Source: Brucella haematophila (GTDB lineage Bacteria; Pseudomonadota; Alphaproteobacteria; Rhizobiales; Rhizobiaceae). From it: a DNA stretch of 64,000 bases. Where the stretch lies: the NCBI RefSeq assembly GCF_005938105.1, contig NZ_VCPE01000009.1, positions 124,001-188,000 on the forward strand, written 5' to 3'. Positions 53,582-63,841 of the stretch are shown piece after piece. The position numbers and the translations under genes were made by a program. The notes under the pieces are model-generated. The model did not search any database and had not been told where the DNA came from. It saw nothing but the letters and a program-made list of their open reading frames with translations. The first letter of the stretch is position 1. Each line of letters starts with the position of its first letter.

Positions 53582-55104
53582 GTCCAGCTATAGCACAAGG
53601 CCGTCTGAAGGGTCTCAAGCCCATCGGGGTCATTGACATCGGCTCGAATTCGATCCGTCTCGTCATTTACGAAGGTATCGTCCGTTCACCGACGGTATTG
53701 TTCAACGAAAAACTCCTTTGCGGTCTCGGCAAGGGGCTGGCCAAAACAGGCCGGCTCAACGACAAGTCCGTCGATATCGCCTTGCGCGCCTTGCGGCGCT
53801 TTCGTGCGCTTGCCGAACAGGCGGGCGCGGTTTCCGTGCATGCGCTGGCGACTGCTGCCGCGCGCGAAGCGAAGAATGGTCCAGATTTCATCGCACAGGC
53901 CGAGGCCATTCTCGGGCGGCACATTGAAGTCCTGTCCGGCAAGGAAGAAGCCTATTATTCGGCGCTCGGTATTATTTCCGGCTTCCACAAGCCTTGCGGC
54001 GTCGCGGGCGATCTGGGCGGGGGCAGTCTCGAACTCGTGGCCGTCAACGATCACGACATCGGCGAGGGCATCACCTTGCCGCTTGGCGGCCTGCGTCTTC
54101 AGGACATGTCCGACGAAAAGCTGACCGAAGCTGCGAAGATCACACGCAGCGAACTGACAAAGGCCACGCTCCTTGAAATGCATCAGGGGCAGGTCTTCTA
54201 CGCAGTTGGCGGCACGTGGCGCAACCTCGCCAAGCTGCACATGACGGCCAAGCATTATCCGCTGCACGTTATGCATGGATATGAGATGGACCCGGTCGAG
54301 GCGCAGAGCTTTCTCAAGCGCGTCGCCAAGGGCAATATCGACACGATGCGCGGCATCGAGGCGGTATCGAAAAACCGTCGCCAGCTTCTGTCCTATGGCG
54401 CAACCGTGATGCTGGAAACCATTCGCCGCATGAAGCCTTCGAAGATTGTCTTCTCGGCATTGGGCGTGCGTGAAGGTTATCTCTATTCGCTGTTGCCGAA
54501 GAACGAGCAGAAACTCGACCCATTGCTGGCTTCTGCGGAAGAACTGGCGATCCTGCGCTCGCGCTCGCCGCGCCATGCGCGCGAACTGGCGGTCTGGACG
54601 ACGCTTTCTCTACCGCAGCTCGGCTATGACGAGACTGAGGACGAGGGGCGTTATCGCGAAGCTGCCTGTCTCGTGGCGGATATAAGCTGGCGTGCGCATC
54701 CGGATTATCGTGGCTCGCAGGCATTGAATATCATCGCGCACGGCTCGTTCGGCGGCATCGATCATCCGGGCCGCTCTTATATGGCGCTTGCCAATTATTA
54801 CCGCCACGAAGGGCTGATCGAAGACGAAATCGCGCCGGAAATCGTGCAGCTTGCCACGCCGCGCCTTCGCGAAAGGGCGAAGCTGCTCGGCGCGTTGCTA
54901 CGCGTCGTCTATCTGCTGTCGGCATCCATGCCGGGGGTCATTCCGCGCCTTTACTGGCGTGAGGAAGAAAACGGCATCGCGCTGGTTGTGCCGAGCGATC
55001 TGGCCGATCTCGTCTCGGATCGCCCGGAAGGCCGCTTGCAACAGCTCGCCAAATTGACGGGAAAGAACCTCTATTTTGCGATAGGCGAAAAGGGAGGGGA
55101 ATAA
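53578..55104 (+). CDS. ppx: Exopolyphosphatase
   Basis: A 508-residue Ppx/GppA enzyme that cleaves phosphate from polyphosphate ends, opposing PPK. The ASKHA ATPase motifs are [14 protein letters not shown] at the start and [13 protein letters not shown] at about residue 143. The C-terminal extension (about 315-508) resembles the HD-like domain of alphaproteobacterial Ppx. The last codons fall inside an octamer repeat (55096-55127), so the end of the reading frame is GEE-like and ends in TAA formed by the repeat. Confidence 0.95.
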   Translation: MSPAIAQGRLKGLKPIGVIDIGSNSIRLVIYEGIVRSPTVLFNEKLLCGLGKGLAKTGRLNDKSVDIALRALRRFRALAEQAGAVSVHALATAAAREAKNGPDFIAQAEAILGRHIEVLSGKEEAYYSALGIISGFHKPCGVAGDLGGGSLELVAVNDHDIGEGITLPLGGLRLQDMSDEKLTEAAKITRSELTKATLLEMHQGQVFYAVGGTWRNLAKLHMTAKHYPLHVMHGYEMDPVEAQSFLKRVAKGNIDTMRGIEAVSKNRRQLLSYGATVMLETIRRMKPSKIVFSALGVREGYLYSLLPKNEQKLDPLLASAEELAILRSRSPRHARELAVWTTLSLPQLGYDETEDEGRYREAACLVADISWRAHPDYRGSQALNIIAHGSFGGIDHPGRSYMALANYYRHEGLIEDEIAPEIVQLATPRLRERAKLLGALLRVVYLLSASMPGVIPRLYWREEENGIALVVPSDLADLVSDRPEGRLQQLAKLTGKNLYFAIGEKGGE

Positions 55105-55181
55105 GGGAGTAAGGGAATAGGGGAGTATGTTTTTACAACCCTTTTCACCTATTCCCCTACTGCCTTATTCCCTTACTCCCC
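55096..55181. repeat. Inverted octamer arrays across ppx and rnd ends
   Basis: Left array 55096-55127 is four octamers: GGGGAATA, AGGGAGTA, AGGGAATA, GGGGAGTA. The right array 55150-55181 is four octamers on the minus strand in the opposite orientation: GGGGAGTA, AGGGAATA, AGGCAGTA, GGGGAATA. A 22-base spacer separates them. The consensus RGGSARTA includes GGGCAGTA, a rotation of the AGGGCAGT octamer used in Brucella HOOF-Print VNTR typing. The ppx TAA (55102-55104) and the rnd TAA (55173-55175) are both inside the arrays. The arms can form a hairpin, possibly a bidirectional terminator. Confidence 0.75.
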
Positions 55182-56330
55182 TAATTCCACCGCCCGGATA
55201 CGACGGTTCTCGAACTTGATGCCGATCTTGCCGTCGATCAGGTCCAGTGCCTTCTGACCGAATACTTCGCGACGCCAGCCCTGCAAGGCTGGCACTTTCG
55301 CTTCATCACCTTCTGCTGCAATCTTGTCGATATCGTCCGAGTTGGCGACGATCTTGGCGGCAACGCCATGTTCTTCGGTAACGAGCTTCAGCAGAACCTT
55401 CAGAAGATCGGCTGCGGCGGCGCTGCCTTCCGGCGAATGCGACGGCTTGGGCAGCTTCGGCAGGTCTTCCTTTGGAATAGCGAGCGCTGACTGGATTGCG
55501 GCCACCAGACCAGCCGCCTGTGCCGAGCGCTCCCAGCCCTTGGGGATCGAGCGCAGGCGACCGAGCGCCTCGGCATCGCGCGGCTGTTGCTGCGCGATTT
55601 CGGCAATCGTGTCGTCCTTGATGATACGGCCACGCGGCACGTTGCGTTCACGCGCTTCCCGTTCACGCCAAGCCGCGACGGACTGCATGATGGCAAGCTC
55701 AATGGGCTTGCGCACGCGGGCTTTCACGCGCCGCCATGCATCGTCCGGATGCAGATCATAGGTTTCGCGGGCGGTCAGTACCGCCATTTCCTCATTCACC
55801 CACTCGCTGCGACCTTCCTTCTGAAGCTCTTCCTTGAGATAGAGATAGATGTCGCGCAGATAGGTGACGTCAGCCAGCGCATAGTCGAGCTGCTTGTCTG
55901 AAAGCGGGCGTCTGCGCCAGTCGGTAAAGCGGGACGATTTGTCGAGATGCTTGCCGGTGACTTTCTGGACGAGCTGGTCGTAGGAAATCGCATCGCCGAA
56001 GCCGCAGACCATCGCCGCAACCTGACTGTCGAAGACCGGCGATGGGATAAGGTCGCCGAGATGGAACACGATTTCGATATCCTGCCGTGCGGCATGGAAA
56101 ACCTTGACGATCTTCTCGTCGGCCATCAGGCGGAAGAAAGGGGCAAGGTCGAGACCGGGCGCGAGAGCATCCACCAGTGCGGTGTGATCCGGCGAAGCCA
56201 TCTGGATAAGGCACAATTCCGGCCAGAAAGTCGTTTCACGGATGAACTCCGTGTCGACAGTGACGAAATCTGACTTGGACAGGGCGGATACGGCCTCTTC
56301 GAGGGCCTCTGTGGTCGTGATGAGTTGCAT
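55173..56330 (-). CDS. rnd: Ribonuclease D
   Basis: A 385-residue 3'-5' exoribonuclease that trims tRNA and other small RNAs. DEDDy residues: the DTEFIRETTFWP block (Asp/Glu), the later Asp in HAARQDIEI, and Tyr/Asp in LDYALADVTYL. HRDC domains follow (about residues 205-280, WREREARERNVPRGRII) and near the end. The codons and stop at its 3' end fall inside the inverted octamer array. It diverges from aspS. Confidence 0.95.
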   Translation of the reverse strand: MQLITTTEALEEAVSALSKSDFVTVDTEFIRETTFWPELCLIQMASPDHTALVDALAPGLDLAPFFRLMADEKIVKVFHAARQDIEIVFHLGDLIPSPVFDSQVAAMVCGFGDAISYDQLVQKVTGKHLDKSSRFTDWRRRPLSDKQLDYALADVTYLRDIYLYLKEELQKEGRSEWVNEEMAVLTARETYDLHPDDAWRRVKARVRKPIELAIMQSVAAWREREARERNVPRGRIIKDDTIAEIAQQQPRDAEALGRLRSIPKGWERSAQAAGLVAAIQSALAIPKEDLPKLPKPSHSPEGSAAAADLLKVLLKLVTEEHGVAAKIVANSDDIDKIAAEGDEAKVPALQGWRREVFGQKALDLIDGKIGIKFENRRIRAVELGE

Positions 56331-56555
56331 AGGTTTCTTTTAGACAAAGCGATGCTGGTTGTCCCGAAAGAATGCGCAAAAGCGATAGCATAACAAGTGC
56401 AAATCGTGTTTTTTGTCGATACGTTACGTCATGCGGTCCGAACCGCGACACTTGTAGAGAGTGCAGACTTGACAAAACCCGGTCAAAATGCGCTTTTCCG
56501 CCAGAATTTGCAGCGCTTTGCCTGCACTGACTTATCTTACCAAAAGGCAGAAATC

Positions 56556-58400
56556 ATGCACCGTTACCGCAGCCATACCTGCGCAGCCCTCCGTAAGACG
56601 GACGTCGGTTCGAACGTTCGTCTGTCCGGCTGGGTTCACCGCGTCCGTGACCATGGCGGCATTCTCTTCATCGATCTTCGCGATCATTACGGCATTACCC
56701 AGATTGTGGCCGATCCCGATTCGCCCGCTTTCAAGGTTGCCGAAACGGTTCGCGGCGAGTGGGTTATCCGCGTCGATGGTGAAGTGAAGGCCCGCGCAGG
56801 TGATGCGGTCAATACGAACCTGCCGACCGGCGAAGTCGAAATCTTCGCAACCGAGATCGAAGTTCTGGCCGCAGCCAAGGAACTGCCGCTGCCTGTCTTC
56901 GGCGAGCCGGATTATCCGGAAGATATCCGCCTGAAGTATCGCTTCCTCGATCTGCGCCGCGAAACGCTGCACAAGAACATCATGAGCCGCACCAAGATCA
57001 TTGCCGCGATGCGTCGCCGCATGACCGAAATCGGCTTCAACGAGTTCACCACGCCGATCCTGACGGCTTCGTCGCCGGAAGGCGCACGTGACTTCCTGGT
57101 GCCGAGCCGTATCCACGAAGGCAAGTTCTATGCGCTGCCGCAGGCGCCGCAGCAGTACAAGCAGCTTCTGATGGTTGCCGGTTTCGACCGCTACTTCCAG
57201 ATCGCGCCTTGCTTCCGCGATGAAGACCCGCGCGCTGATCGTCTGCCGGGCGAGTTCTACCAGCTCGACCTTGAAATGAGCTTCGTGACCCAGGAAGAAA
57301 TCTGGGAAACGATGGAACCGGTCATGCGCGGCATTTTCGAAGAATTTGCCGAAGGCAAGCCGGTCACGCAGACCTTCCGCCGTATCGCCTATGACGATGC
57401 GATCCGCACTTATGGTTCGGACAAGCCGGATCTGCGCAACCCGATTGAAATGCAGGCTGTGACCGATCATTTCGCCGGTTCGGGCTTCAAGGTCTTCGCG
57501 AACATGATCGCCAACGACCCCAAGGTCGAAGTTTGGGCCATTCCGGCCAAGACCGGCGGCTCCAGAGCATTCTGCGACCGCATGAATTCCTGGGCGCAGA
57601 GCGAAGGTCAGCCGGGTCTCGGCTACATCTTCTGGCGAGAGGCAGAAGGAGCTGTAGGTGGTATGGCGTTGAATGAATTGCCGATAGGCGGTGGTTCGTT
57701 CAGCGGAATTGAAGCCGCAGGTCCCATCGCTAAGAATATTGGTGAGGAGCGCACTGAAGCGATCCGTCAGCAGTTAGGTTTAGGTGCTGGCGACGCCTGC
57801 TTCTTCGTGGCTGGTCAGCCGTCGAAGTTCTATAAGTTCGCCGGCGATGCACGCACGCGTGCAGGCGAAGAACTGAACCTCGTGGACCGCGACCGTTTCG
57901 AACTGGCTTGGATTATCGACTTCCCGTTCTACGAATGGGACGAAGACAACAAGAAGCTCGACTTCGCACACAACCCGTTCTCCATGCCGCAGGGCGGTCT
58001 GGATGCGCTGGAAAATCAGGATCCGCTTGCAATCAAGGCCTATCAGTACGATCTCGTCTGCAACGGCTTTGAAATTGCTTCGGGCTCGATCCGTAACCAG
58101 CTGCCGGATGTCATGGTCAAGGCCTTCGAAAAAGTCGGACTGAGCCAGCAGGATGTGGAAGAGCGCTTCGGCGGTCTCTACCGTGCGTTCCAGTACGGCG
58201 CGCCTCCGCATGGCGGCATGGCTGCCGGTATAGATCGCGTCATCATGCTGCTCGTAGGTGCGAAGAACCTGCGTGAAATCTCGCTGTTCCCGATGAACCA
58301 GCAGGCGCTCGATCTTCTGATGAACGCGCCTTCGGAAGTATCGCCAGCCCAGCTGCGCGATCTGCATATCCGCTTGGCGCCTCCGGCTCAGAAGAGCTAA
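56556..58400 (+). CDS. aspS: Aspartyl-tRNA synthetase with extra segment
   Basis: A 614-residue class II synthetase that charges tRNA-Asp (and in non-discriminating forms tRNA-Asn). An OB-fold is N-terminal, motif 2 lies near [15 protein letters not shown] and motif 3 is [11 protein letters not shown]. By memory Brucella-type enzymes are near 595 residues, so this is about 19 longer. The excess lies at residues about 366-387 ([17 protein letters not shown]), between FWREAEGA and AAGPIAK where relatives have a short linker. Codons there and to about residue 411 include ATA, GTA, TTG and TTA, unlike the rest. AAGG precedes ATG 56556, the family start. Confidence 0.95.
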   Translation: MHRYRSHTCAALRKTDVGSNVRLSGWVHRVRDHGGILFIDLRDHYGITQIVADPDSPAFKVAETVRGEWVIRVDGEVKARAGDAVNTNLPTGEVEIFATEIEVLAAAKELPLPVFGEPDYPEDIRLKYRFLDLRRETLHKNIMSRTKIIAAMRRRMTEIGFNEFTTPILTASSPEGARDFLVPSRIHEGKFYALPQAPQQYKQLLMVAGFDRYFQIAPCFRDEDPRADRLPGEFYQLDLEMSFVTQEEIWETMEPVMRGIFEEFAEGKPVTQTFRRIAYDDAIRTYGSDKPDLRNPIEMQAVTDHFAGSGFKVFANMIANDPKVEVWAIPAKTGGSRAFCDRMNSWAQSEGQPGLGYIFWREAEGAVGGMALNELPIGGGSFSGIEAAGPIAKNIGEERTEAIRQQLGLGAGDACFFVAGQPSKFYKFAGDARTRAGEELNLVDRDRFELAWIIDFPFYEWDEDNKKLDFAHNPFSMPQGGLDALENQDPLAIKAYQYDLVCNGFEIASGSIRNQLPDVMVKAFEKVGLSQQDVEERFGGLYRAFQYGAPPHGGMAAGIDRVIMLLVGAKNLREISLFPMNQQALDLLMNAPSEVSPAQLRDLHIRLAPPAQKS

Positions 58401-58420
58401 GCTCTTTTCAGAGAACAAAA

Positions 58421-58447
58421 AACCCGGCCTTGAGCCGGGTTTTTTAT
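58421..58447 (+). terminator. Terminator of aspS
   Basis: AACCCGGC/GCCGGGTT stem with a CTTGA loop, followed by a T-run. Confidence 0.9.
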
Positions 58448-58465
58448 TGGAGCGCATCTAAAAGA

Positions 58466-58489
58466 AAGCCCGGTGATGACACCGGGCTT
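58466..58489 (-). terminator. Terminator of the 58498 gene
   Basis: AAGCCCGGTG/CACCGGGCTT with an ATGA loop; on the minus strand it is followed by TCTTTT. Confidence 0.85.
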
Positions 58490-58497
58490 TTTCGATT

Positions 58498-59694
58498 TTA
58501 GTTATTGGCGTCGACGCCGACCTTCAGGAGCTGGATGATCTTCGTCGGGTCGAGCGATGCGGTCGCAACGATCGATGCGAAGGTGACCGGCTGGTCAGGT
58601 GAGGCGCTGAGCGTCAGAGACTTCGGATCGGTGAAATACTTGTCCGATGCCGCTTTCAGCTGCTGCGCGAAATCCGGGTTCTTCAGCTGTGTGGCCATCA
58701 GCGGAACCATCATCTTCAGCTGTTCGCCAAGCGCCTTGGCATCCGAACCCTGCTGCTTGGCATAATAGGTCAGCAGCTTTTCCGTCAGCGATGCATCATC
58801 GAAGCGGATCGTCAGGTTCTTGAGGTTCAGCTGTTCTGCAAGGCCGAGAATGGCAAGACCGGCGGCGTCCTTGTCGGCGTCCGATTTGGTCATCGCTTCC
58901 TGCGTCTTCTGCACGGCTTCGACAAAGGCCAGATCATAACCGCCAAGGCTGCCGGTAATGTTGATCTTGCCAAGGTCCTGTGCATCAACTTCCATCTGGT
59001 CGAGCGTGGCATCGCCCGACTTCGGCGACCACTGGCCCTTCATGTTGACGGCGGCCTGAAGGCTCTTCATGCCGAGCGGCTCAAGCGGGTTCTGGCCTTC
59101 CTTGCCGAAGGTGGCGTCGATGCTGGCGACCGAAGCGGTGTAGCCAATCTTCTCGGCCTTGTTCGACGTGTCGAGCGAGACGTCAACGCCCTTTACCGTG
59201 GCGCCATCCGTGCCCGGCTTGCCGAAAGCCAGTTCGTCGATCTTCATCTTGTCGTAGAGGATCATGCTATCGAGCGGACCCTTGGCAGATTCCGATGGAA
59301 TATGCAGGTTCAGCATCGACATGCCCTTGATGGTGGCCTGGTCGTTCTTGCCGTCGGTGTTGTCGAGCGTAAGGTCGGGAACAGCAACCTGTCCGATGGT
59401 AAAACCGCCATCCGGTGCGTCCTGAACGTCTTCCAGCGTCACGTCGCCGATTTCCACATCCTTGGGAGACAATGTGGCGAGCTTGACCTTGGTGCCTTCG
59501 AGCACGATGTTCGAACCGTCAGCCTTCACATTGGCGAAGCTCAGTTCGCCGCCCTGTTTTGCATAAAGGGCCTTGAGGCGCTCGGCGACCGCATTGGCAT
59601 CCGCTGCCATGGCGACGCTGCCGAAAATCAGCGAAAGTGCTGTGCTTGCAGCAAAAATGCGCGCCGCTGGCTTGATATTGACGAAAACCTGCAT
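58498..59694 (-). CDS. Periplasmic protein of unknown function (398 aa)
   Basis: A 398-residue protein with a signal peptide at residues about 1-30 (ending VAMA-AD). The mature part consists of repeating beta-rich segments (GSNIVLEGTKVKL, VEIGDVTLEDV, ATIKGMSMLNLHIP, ATVKGVDVSLDTS) and a helical C-terminal half. This pattern of repeated amphipathic strands recalls periplasmic YdgA/AsmA-type envelope proteins, but I cannot name a family. It lies alone between aspS and parC and its codons are strongly biased, suggesting good expression. Confidence 0.75.
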   Translation of the reverse strand: MQVFVNIKPAARIFAASTALSLIFGSVAMAADANAVAERLKALYAKQGGELSFANVKADGSNIVLEGTKVKLATLSPKDVEIGDVTLEDVQDAPDGGFTIGQVAVPDLTLDNTDGKNDQATIKGMSMLNLHIPSESAKGPLDSMILYDKMKIDELAFGKPGTDGATVKGVDVSLDTSNKAEKIGYTASVASIDATFGKEGQNPLEPLGMKSLQAAVNMKGQWSPKSGDATLDQMEVDAQDLGKINITGSLGGYDLAFVEAVQKTQEAMTKSDADKDAAGLAILGLAEQLNLKNLTIRFDDASLTEKLLTYYAKQQGSDAKALGEQLKMMVPLMATQLKNPDFAQQLKAASDKYFTDPKSLTLSASPDQPVTFASIVATASLDPTKIIQLLKVGVDANN

Positions 59695-60010
59695 TCGAAG
59701 CTCCTGCCTAATCTCTTGATTTTAGTGCGGCATTCATAGGCGCAAATCTTCTAATTTAACAACCCGATTTGCTAAACCTTTGCTTGCAACGTAGGAAAAC
59801 CTGTTTCCGATTGCTCTATAGGGCGTAAATGGCGGCAGATTTGCGACTGAAGCGCTGCCGCGTACTCCTATTTTGATTTGTGCAACTATGCAGTGGATTT
59901 CAAGCGCTGGCACGCTCTTTGCGTGCCATATTTAGCGCAGCACGCTGTAATGTACTGGTTTAGTTCTCCTGAACGCTTGCTGACGATTCGCGCACTTGGT
60001 ACTGAGAAGC
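59695..60010. promoter_or_regulatory. Divergent region upstream of parC
   Basis: A 316-base stretch between two divergent genes. A near-perfect sigma-54 promoter match, CTGGCACG-CTCT-TTGC, lies at 59908-59922 on the plus strand, about 89 bases before the parC ATG. It is also an exact eight-base dyad TGGCACGC/GCGTGCCA in which the promoter is embedded. The left half is AT-rich and may hold the promoter of the minus-strand gene. Confidence 0.5.
59908..59923 (+). promoter_or_regulatory. Sigma-54-like promoter candidate before parC
   Basis: TGGCACG-N4-TTGC matches the -24/-12 core (GG at -24, GC at -12 with correct spacing). The expected transcription start is about 12 bases downstream, near 59934. 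No NtrC-type enhancer is seen upstream, and ParC is not a classical sigma-54 target, so a chance match within the dyad is possible. Confidence 0.4.
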
Positions 60011-62323
60011 ATGGGAAAAAGTCTGATTCCGCCGGGCGACGGCGAAGAACACATCGAACGGGTCGATCTTAAATCGGCCCTCGAGGAACGTTACCTCGCT
60101 TATGCGCTGTCCACGATCATGCATCGTGCGCTGCCGGACGTGCGCGACGGTCTGAAACCGGTGCATCGGCGCATCATGCACGCCATGCGTCTGCTGCGTC
60201 TCAATCCCGATCAGGCCTATGCGAAATGCGCGCGTATCGTCGGCGACGTGATGGGTAAGTTCCACCCGCATGGCGATGCTTCGATCTACGATGCGCTGGT
60301 GCGTCTGGCGCAGGATTTCGCGGTGCGTTATCCGCTGGTCGACGGGCAGGGCAATTTCGGCAATATCGACGGCGATAATGCTGCCGCCATGCGTTATACC
60401 GAAGCGCGCATGACCGAAGTGGCGACGCTGCTGCTCGAAGGCATCACCGAAAACGCCATCGATTTCCGTCCGACCTATAATGAGGAAGACGAGGAACCGA
60501 TCGTTCTGCCGGGTGCATTCCCGAACCTGCTGGCCAATGGCTCGGCGGGCATCGCGGTCGGCATGGCGACGAATATTCCGCCGCATAACGTGGCGGAGCT
60601 GTGTTCCTCGGCGCTTTACCTGATCAATCATCCCGATGCGGGCGTGGAAGAACTCATCACCTCGCCGGAGCAATGGGAAGAGCTGAAGCGTGAGGCGGAA
60701 ACCGATCCGTCCGCACTTCTGAAAGCCAAGGTGCGCGGCCCGGATTTCCCGACGGGCGGCGTTCTGGTTGAAGACCATGGCAATATTGTCGAAGCCTATC
60801 GCACGGGTCGCGGCGCGTTCCGTGTCCGTGCGCGTTGGGAAAAGGAAGAGGGCAATCGCGGCACCTGGGTGATCGTTGTCACTGAGATTCCGTATCAGGT
60901 GCAGAAGTCGCGCCTGATCGAGAAGATTGCCGAATTGCTGCTGGCCAAGAAGCTGCCGCTGCTCGACGATATTCGCGATGAATCTGCGGAAGATATCCGC
61001 ATCGTTCTGGAGCCGAAGAACCGCACCGTCGACCCGGAATTGTTGATGGAATCGCTGTTCAAGCTGACCGAGCTTGAGAGCCGCGTTTCGCTCAACATGA
61101 ATGTGCTGTCGCATGGCAAGGTGCCGAATGTGCTGTCGCTGGGCGGCGTGCTGCGCGAATGGCTGGAACACCGCAAGGAAGTTCTGGTTCGTCGCTCGCA
61201 ATATCGTCTGGCCGAGATTGAACGACGTCTGGAAATCCTCGGCGGCTTCCTGATCGCCTATCTCAATCTGGATGAAGTCATTCGCATCATCCGCGAGGAA
61301 GACGAGCCGAAGCAGGAATTGATGCGAACATTCGAGCTGAACGATGTTCAGGCCGAGTCGATCCTCAATATGCGCCTGCGTTCTTTGCGCAAGCTCGAGG
61401 AATTCGAGATCCGCAAGGAGTTTGATGCTCTGACGGTTGAAAAGGCCGACATCGAAGGGCTGCTTGTTTCCGGCACACGCCAGTGGAAGAAGATCAGCGC
61501 CGAGATCAAGGCGGTGCGTGAGAAGTTCGGTCCCGCAACCAAGCTCGGCAAGCGCCGCACGAATTTCGCCGAAGCGCCGACACACGATCTTGAAGACATC
61601 CACAATGCGATGATTGAGCGCGAGCCGGTGACGATTGTCGTGTCGGAAAAAGGCTGGTTGCGTGCGATGAAGGGCCATATGGCCGACTTCTCGACGCTCT
61701 CCTTCAAGGAAGGCGACAAGCTCAAGCTGGCTTTCCATGCGGAAACCACTGACAAGCTTCTGTTCTTCACGACTGGCGGCAAGTTCTTCACCATCGGCGC
61801 CAATACGCTGCCGGGTGGTCGCGGTCATGGCGAGCCGATCCGCATTCTGGTCGATATGGAAAACGATCAGGATATTCTGACGGCTTTCGTACATGATCCA
61901 TCGGCAAAGCTGCTGCTGGTTTCACATGAGGGCAATGGTTTCATTGTTCCGGAGAATGAAGCCGTCGCCAATACCCGCAAGGGCAAGCAGGTGATGAATG
62001 TGAAGGCACCGGACGAAGCGAAGATTTGCACGCGCGTTTCCGGCGATCACATCGCGGTCGTTGGCGAAAATCGCAAGATGGTTGTCTTCCCGCTTGCTGA
62101 AATCCCGGAAATGACACGCGGCAAGGGCGTTCGTCTGCAAAAATACAAGGATGGCGGCATTTCCGACATTCGCACATTCGCGATGGCCGACGGTCTGTCC
62201 TGGCAGGATTCGGCAGAACGGACCTTTACGCGCAACAAGGAAGAACTCGTCGAGTGGATTGGCGCTCGCGCTTCTGCCGGACGCGTTGTCCCGAAGGGGT
62301 TTCCGCGTTCGGGCAAGTTTTGA
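60011..62323 (+). CDS. parC: DNA topoisomerase IV subunit A
   Basis: A 770-residue type IIA topoisomerase subunit that decatenates chromosomes. The catalytic Tyr is in [11 protein letters not shown] (about residue 129), the quinolone-site region is [13 protein letters not shown] and the C-terminal beta-pinwheel is present. Ala90 and Asp94 occupy the positions of Ser80 and Glu84 of E. coli ParC. Length and the missing GyrA-box-like region favour ParC over GyrA. The ATG at 60011 fits the family; an in-frame TTG at 59996 adds five residues. A terminator follows the gene. Confidence 0.94.
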   Translation: MGKSLIPPGDGEEHIERVDLKSALEERYLAYALSTIMHRALPDVRDGLKPVHRRIMHAMRLLRLNPDQAYAKCARIVGDVMGKFHPHGDASIYDALVRLAQDFAVRYPLVDGQGNFGNIDGDNAAAMRYTEARMTEVATLLLEGITENAIDFRPTYNEEDEEPIVLPGAFPNLLANGSAGIAVGMATNIPPHNVAELCSSALYLINHPDAGVEELITSPEQWEELKREAETDPSALLKAKVRGPDFPTGGVLVEDHGNIVEAYRTGRGAFRVRARWEKEEGNRGTWVIVVTEIPYQVQKSRLIEKIAELLLAKKLPLLDDIRDESAEDIRIVLEPKNRTVDPELLMESLFKLTELESRVSLNMNVLSHGKVPNVLSLGGVLREWLEHRKEVLVRRSQYRLAEIERRLEILGGFLIAYLNLDEVIRIIREEDEPKQELMRTFELNDVQAESILNMRLRSLRKLEEFEIRKEFDALTVEKADIEGLLVSGTRQWKKISAEIKAVREKFGPATKLGKRRTNFAEAPTHDLEDIHNAMIEREPVTIVVSEKGWLRAMKGHMADFSTLSFKEGDKLKLAFHAETTDKLLFFTTGGKFFTIGANTLPGGRGHGEPIRILVDMENDQDILTAFVHDPSAKLLLVSHEGNGFIVPENEAVANTRKGKQVMNVKAPDEAKICTRVSGDHIAVVGENRKMVVFPLAEIPEMTRGKGVRLQKYKDGGISDIRTFAMADGLSWQDSAERTFTRNKEELVEWIGARASAGRVVPKGFPRSGKF

Positions 62324-62344
62324 CGCGCCCATCAAAACAATAAG

Positions 62345-62369
62345 AAAAGGCGGCTTCTGCCGCCTTTTT
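62345..62369 (+). terminator. Terminator of parC
   Basis: AAAAGGCGGC/GCCGCCTTTT with a TTCT tetraloop and a T-run. It may also serve the convergent bpt gene, whose stop is at 62375. Confidence 0.93.
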
Positions 62370-62374
62370 CATGT

Positions 62375-63124
62375 CTAGCCTTCAAACCGTTGCCACCCGC
62401 GAGGGCCGAGATGTTCCTGCGGGGTGAAGCGGATTTTATACTGCATCTTGCGCGAACCCTCGACCCAATAGCCGAGATAGACATGCGGCAAGCCTGCGGC
62501 GCGCGCCCGTTCGATATGGTCGAGAATCATATAGGTGCCGAGCGAACGGTCGTGCATATGCGGCGAGAAGAACGAATAGACCATGGAAAGGCCATCGGCC
62601 ATCACATCGGTCAGCGCCACGGCGATCAGTTCACCGTCGCCCTTGGGATCGATAAAACTGTCGGGGCCGCGACGGCGATACTCGATGATCTGCGTGTTGA
62701 CGTGGGTATCTTCAACCATCATCGCATAATCGAGCACGGTCATGTCCGACATGCCGCCTGAACGGTGGCGGGCGTCGAGATAATCGCGAAAAAGCGCATA
62801 TTGCTCGGTGCTCGGCTGCGCCTTGTGCACGCGACCAACCAGATCACGATTCTGGTTCCAGACGCGGCGCATATTGCGCGTCATCTCGAACTCTCCCGCC
62901 AGAATGCGCACGGAAACGCAGGCGCGGCAAAGCTCGCAGGCCGGACGATAGGCGATGTTCTGGGAGCGGCGGAAACCGCCTTGAGTCAGGAGATCGTTGA
63001 TCTCGTTGGCTTTATCGCCCACGAGATGCGTAAAAACTTTGCGCTCCATCTGCCCGTCGAGATACGGACAAGGCGATGGGGCCGTCAAAAAGAACTGCGG
63101 AGACTGTTGCGGTTGATGGGTCAT
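62375..63124 (-). CDS. bpt: Aspartate/glutamate leucyltransferase (Bpt)
   Basis: A 249-residue transferase of the ATE/Bpt family that attaches Leu to proteins with N-terminal Asp/Glu, making them targets of the ClpAP N-end rule. Typical blocks: [32 protein letters not shown] (paired cysteines), SGGMSDMT and [16 protein letters not shown]. The length fits the alphaproteobacterial class. A terminator between its stop and parC is shared. Confidence 0.9.
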   Translation of the reverse strand: MTHQPQQSPQFFLTAPSPCPYLDGQMERKVFTHLVGDKANEINDLLTQGGFRRSQNIAYRPACELCRACVSVRILAGEFEMTRNMRRVWNQNRDLVGRVHKAQPSTEQYALFRDYLDARHRSGGMSDMTVLDYAMMVEDTHVNTQIIEYRRRGPDSFIDPKGDGELIAVALTDVMADGLSMVYSFFSPHMHDRSLGTYMILDHIERARAAGLPHVYLGYWVEGSRKMQYKIRFTPQEHLGPRGWQRFEG

Positions 63125-63240
63125 TCAATATCCACGAAATGGCAATACCGAAACCATCACGATATCTGACAAGGATCGAACCGACGGCGCAAAACGTCAA
63201 GTGGCATTTTGCGCAGCCGGCTCTGAATTTTTTTGATCTT

Positions 63241-63373
63241 AGAGCGCATGTCGAAAAGTGCGAAGCGATTTTCGGGACAAGATGCGCGTCAAAGAAATGA
63301 TTTAAGATGGGTGTGTTTCCCTCCACATCGGTTGGTGTCGGGAAACACGAAACTGTCTTTGAGCGCGATCTTA
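63241..63373. repeat. Mosaic palindromic repeat, copy 3
   Basis: In reverse orientation to the repeat at 3403. AGAGCGCAT, CGAAAAGTGCGAAGCGATTTTCG and AAGATGCGCGTCAAAGAAATGA match the corresponding block with scattered changes. The other half has been altered but retains a GTGTTTCCC/GGGAAACAC hairpin and ends GAGCGCGATCTTAA. The last bases are the stop codon of the RDD gene. Confidence 0.65.
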
Positions 63374-63841
63374 ACGATCCGAGCGGATGACCGCCGTACC
63401 AAGCAGAAGATCGTGCACCGTGCGCTTGCGGTCGAGAACCAGCGTTGCAAGCAGGATCAGCGGCGTCAGCACGACATTGAGGCCCCAGAACAGCACCGAG
63501 TGAACGATGGCGAGCATCGGGTCTACCATGCCGCCTTCAAGCCGGACGAGCTTGAGGTTCATCATCTGCATGCCCTTTGTGGCCTGCTGCGGGCCGCCCA
63601 TGGTGCGCGACACATAGATCAGCGCGACGATGGGGAACATGATGCCGTAGAGCATCCAGCCGATGCCAAGCGTCAGTATGCCGAACAGCGCAATGATGAT
63701 TGCGGCCGGGATACACAGCAGAAAGACGATGAGATAATCGATGAGAAAAGCCATCATCCGGCGCGTACGCACGCCTTCGAAGAAAGCCCGGCTGTCGTAA
63801 CGCGGAGCCATGATCTCGCCGTGCAGGATATGGTCGGACAT
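63371..63841 (-). CDS. RDD-family membrane protein
   Basis: A 156-residue protein with three to four hydrophobic spans and the Arg/Asp pattern of RDD proteins: an Arg-Arg in span 1 (RRMMAFLIDYLIVFLLC), an Asp in DYLIV, and GPQQATKGMQMMNLKLV between spans. The function of RDD proteins varies and is unknown here. AAGGAAA precedes the ATG. Its stop codon lies within the repeat at 63241-63373. The 159 bases upstream up to the window end hold no gene that I can see. Confidence 0.82.
   Translation of the reverse strand: MSDHILHGEIMAPRYDSRAFFEGVRTRRMMAFLIDYLIVFLLCIPAAIIIALFGILTLGIGWMLYGIMFPIVALIYVSRTMGGPQQATKGMQMMNLKLVRLEGGMVDPMLAIVHSVLFWGLNVVLTPLILLATLVLDRKRTVHDLLLGTAVIRSDR

Noticed and set aside
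59960-61894. 644-residue minus-strand frame opposite parC
   Set aside because: ParC is complete with its catalytic Tyr; the reverse frame has antisense composition and no start signals.
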